Source: Alphaproteobacteria bacterium
Lineage (GTDB): Bacteria; Pseudomonadota; Alphaproteobacteria; UBA1280; UBA6503
Length of the DNA: 37,317 nucleotides
Direction of reading: 5' to 3'
Assembly: GCA_021774615.1 (NCBI GenBank)
Contig: JAJFIW010000036.1
Location: 1-37,317, forward strand
Below, one piece after another: positions 35,490 to 37,317 of the stretch. Every line of letters begins with the position of its first letter. Positions within the stretch are counted from its first letter, which is position 1. Both the position numbers and the translations under genes were made by a program. The notes below the pieces were generated by a model. The model was not told where the DNA came from. It made no database searches and worked only from the letters and a program-made list of their open reading frames with translations.

Positions 35490-35513
35490 TCTAATTAGAA
35501 CCTGATTCTACTA

Positions 35514-35547
35514 AAAAAGAGTCGCATCGCAAGATGCGGCTCTTTTT
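35514..35547 (+). terminator. Rho-independent terminator of the autotransporter gene
   Basis: A 15-bp stem with one G-T pair (AAAAAGAGTCGCATC at 35514-35528 and its partner at 35533-35547), a GCAA tetraloop and a T-run. A smaller hairpin TTCTAAT-CTA-ATTAGAA (35484-35500) overlaps the stop codon just before it. Confidence 0.92.
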
Positions 35548-35578
35548 ATTTGTTTAGAAAAATGCTAAAAATATAGGT

Positions 35579-36445
35579 ATGAGATATTTTATAAAAAAAA
35601 CTATTACCCTATGCAGTATAGCTACAGGACTATTTCTATCAGCCTGTTCTGTGCTATCTTTGCCCGAACGCCAAATAGTTGCCGACCAAATAGCTAGCAA
35701 CGGGCAAATGGTGCAAAAAGTATTTATTGCCGATAAAATATGGCTATTATCTTACATGAAGCCAGCAGCACTGCAACACGAGCACTTGCGAATATACATT
35801 GAAGGTGATGGCTTTGCATATATCTCTAGCACAGTGTCATCACCAGACCCAACCCCACTTAACCCCGTAATGCTCGAAATGGCTGCAGCTGACACTTCTG
35901 CTAATGTATTATATATGGCAAGACCTTGCCAATACACTATGCCGCAAGTAGTGTGCGACGAACAACTTTGGACAACCCATCGTTACAGTAAGTCAGTTGT
36001 ATCTATGTATAATAGCTTACTAGACAATATAAAAAAGAAACACGGTATAAAAAGCTTTGACCTTGTTGGCTACTCGGGAGGTGGCGTTATTGCCGCACTA
36101 CTTACAGCAAGCCGTGATGACATAACAGAGCTGCGTACAGTTGCATCTAACTTAGATGTAGCAGCTTTTACTAGCTACCACAATGTAACCCCTATGAGCA
36201 ACAGCCTAGACCCAGCTGATGTAGCAGAAAGCATAAAAGATACTCCTCAGCTCCACTTTGTGGGGCAAGATGACGAGATTGTGCCTGCGGTTATGGTTCG
36301 ATCATTTCTTGATAAGCAAGGTATTGATGAATTTTTAGTAGATAACCGCATTAAAATTGTTAACGATGCCCACCATAATGCACAATGGTACCGGTTCTGG
36401 CCTAAGTTATTAAGCTATCCACTATCAATAAGAAGTAATAACTAA
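35579..36445 (+). CDS. Lipoprotein with alpha/beta hydrolase fold
   Basis: 288 residues. A type II signal peptide has the lipobox LSAC with the lipidated Cys at 23. The mature part carries the nucleophile elbow GYSGGG with Ser near 166, an acid in GQDDEIVP, and a late His in DAHHNAQWYRFW. Paired Cys residues in ARPCQYTMPQVVCDEQ could form a disulfide in the periplasm. Probably a membrane-tethered esterase of unknown substrate. The ATG at 35579 lies after AGG at a short distance. Its stop overlaps the msrB ATG by one base. Confidence 0.8.
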   Translation: MRYFIKKTITLCSIATGLFLSACSVLSLPERQIVADQIASNGQMVQKVFIADKIWLLSYMKPAALQHEHLRIYIEGDGFAYISSTVSSPDPTPLNPVMLEMAAADTSANVLYMARPCQYTMPQVVCDEQLWTTHRYSKSVVSMYNSLLDNIKKKHGIKSFDLVGYSGGGVIAALLTASRDDITELRTVASNLDVAAFTSYHNVTPMSNSLDPADVAESIKDTPQLHFVGQDDEIVPAVMVRSFLDKQGIDEFLVDNRIKIVNDAHHNAQWYRFWPKLLSYPLSIRSNN

Positions 36446-36936
36446 TGAAACGACGTAGCTTTATTAAAAATTCATTGTTTTCTATTTTAGGAGTTATTTC
36501 TATGCCATATCTTGCTTTGGCTAACCACGGTGTAATCGAGAAATTAAATTTAACTAAAGAGCAATGGCGCAAAAAATTAACTTCGGAACAGTTTTATGTT
36601 TTGCGTAAAGAAGGCACAGAGCCAGCCTTTAGTAGCGAGCTTAACAACGAAAAACGTACTGGTATATTTGCCTGTGCAGGTTGTGAACTACCATTATTTG
36701 AAAGCCGCCATAAGTACGATAGCGGCACAGGTTGGCCCAGTTTTTACGATGTTATAAAAGGGCATGTAGCAACAAAGAGAGATTTTAAGCTTATTATCCC
36801 ACGTACAGAGTACCATTGTGCCCGTTGTGGTGGGCATCAAGGGCATATATTTAATGATGGCCCCAAACCTACAGGGCTTCGTTATTGTAATAATGGATTA
36901 GCATTAGTATTTAAGCCAGGAGAAGGTGATGAATAG
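36445..36936 (+). CDS. msrB: Exported methionine-R-sulfoxide reductase (MsrB)
   Basis: 163 residues. A Tat-like signal peptide (KRRSFIK, then a hydrophobic stretch to ALA at 24-26) precedes the catalytic domain, so the enzyme likely repairs oxidised periplasmic proteins. Zinc ligands are C77/C80 and C125/C128. The catalytic Cys is C148 in GLRYCNN. The position of the usual resolving Cys in SGCGWPSF is Thr here (SGTGWPSF), so recycling must use another thiol. It overlaps the hydrolase upstream by one base and ung downstream by eight. Confidence 0.9.
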   Translation: MKRRSFIKNSLFSILGVISMPYLALANHGVIEKLNLTKEQWRKKLTSEQFYVLRKEGTEPAFSSELNNEKRTGIFACAGCELPLFESRHKYDSGTGWPSFYDVIKGHVATKRDFKLIIPRTEYHCARCGGHQGHIFNDGPKPTGLRYCNNGLALVFKPGEGDE

Positions 36937-37317
36937 CTGGCATAACTTTATTAAAGAAGAGCAAGTTAAGCCTTATATGTTGTCTCTTAAGTCGTTCTTA
37001 CAGAGTCGTAAGGAGAAAACGTCGGTTTACCCAAAAGAGAGCGAATACTTCAGAGCGTTTGACCTAACCCCATTAGACAGTATTAAGGTTGTTATCCTAG
37101 GGCAAGACCCTTACCACGGCAAAGGCCAAGCACATGGCTTGTCATTTTCAGTACAAAAAGGGGTGGGTATTCCCCCATCATTAAAGAATATTTATACCGA
37201 GATTTCTCGTGATACGGGCGCTAGCTCACCCCAAGATGGTTTTTTAGAAGATTGGGCAAAACAAGGTGTATTACTACTTAATACAGTTTTAACAGTAGAA
37301 GAGGGGCAGGCAGGCGC
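36929..37317 (+). CDS. ung: Uracil-DNA glycosylase (3' end cut off)
   Basis: Removes uracil from DNA at the start of base-excision repair. The first 129 codons are present, and the window ends inside the gene (the full length is about 220). The catalytic loop VVILGQDPYHGKGQAHGLSF has the key Asp, and LLLNTVLTVEEGQAG follows as in family 1 UDG. The ATG at 36929 lies inside the end of msrB, with AGAAGG just upstream. Confidence 0.94.
   Translation, partial: MNSWHNFIKEEQVKPYMLSLKSFLQSRKEKTSVYPKESEYFRAFDLTPLDSIKVVILGQDPYHGKGQAHGLSFSVQKGVGIPPSLKNIYTEISRDTGASSPQDGFLEDWAKQGVLLLNTVLTVEEGQAG

Overview
The window is AT-rich, densely coding bacterial DNA with a Gram-negative gene set: an autotransporter, lipoproteins with lipoboxes, ubiG, and a C-terminal outer-membrane barrel. 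The best reading is an alphaproteobacterium. The S21 protein, an NDUFAF5-like methyltransferase, a RodZ of the HTH-TM-DUF4115 type and the order of the chemotaxis operon all point that way. An unusual trait for that class is a glutamyl-tRNA reductase (C5 haem pathway) in a hemA-prfA-prmC block of the kind known from gamma- and betaproteobacteria. Taxonomy is inferred from protein resemblance only. The window is ordinary chromosome: I see no transposase, integrase, CRISPR array or prophage block.

Layout. 1-1234: the start of rluD (minus strand, cut by the window edge), an intergenic region rich in inverted repeats, and tRNA-Glu(UUC) with its promoter and terminator. 1235-8370: a mix of housekeeping genes on both strands (YegD-like Hsp70, gltX, a lipase-like hydrolase, a nitroreductase, an NDUFAF5-like methyltransferase, comF, grxC, ubiG, rpsU). 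8445-14905: a co-directional run of rodZ, hisS, hemA, prfA, prmC and an unknown lipoprotein. 15007-16953: a DEAH-type RNA helicase on the minus strand with a DEHH box.

17331-23261 is a chemotaxis operon: STAS protein, small membrane MCP, cheY, cheA, cheW, cheR, cheD. Genes overlap or nearly touch, and there is no cheB. 23253-27591 runs on the minus strand: a 27-codon upstream reading frame, an alpha/beta hydrolase, leuD, leuB, a short leuA, and a secreted unknown. 27713-28231 is an RsbW-like HATPase that could be a partner-switching mate for a STAS protein.

28303-30710 (minus) holds a LemA-like protein, a cysteine-rich TPM-like membrane protein, and a CDF-like transporter with a permuted metal site. 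30821-32665 is an NhaP-like antiporter with a C-terminal nucleotide-binding-like domain. 32976-35489 is a large autotransporter with its own promoter and terminator. 35579-37317 is a tightly packed lipoprotein hydrolase, exported msrB and ung, the last cut by the window edge.

Functionally, tRNA-Glu, gltX and hemA in one window supply the substrate and first enzyme of C5 tetrapyrrole synthesis. prfA and prmC form a release factor and the enzyme that methylates it. The che genes form a nearly complete signalling core. leuDBA cover most of leucine synthesis, with leuC elsewhere.
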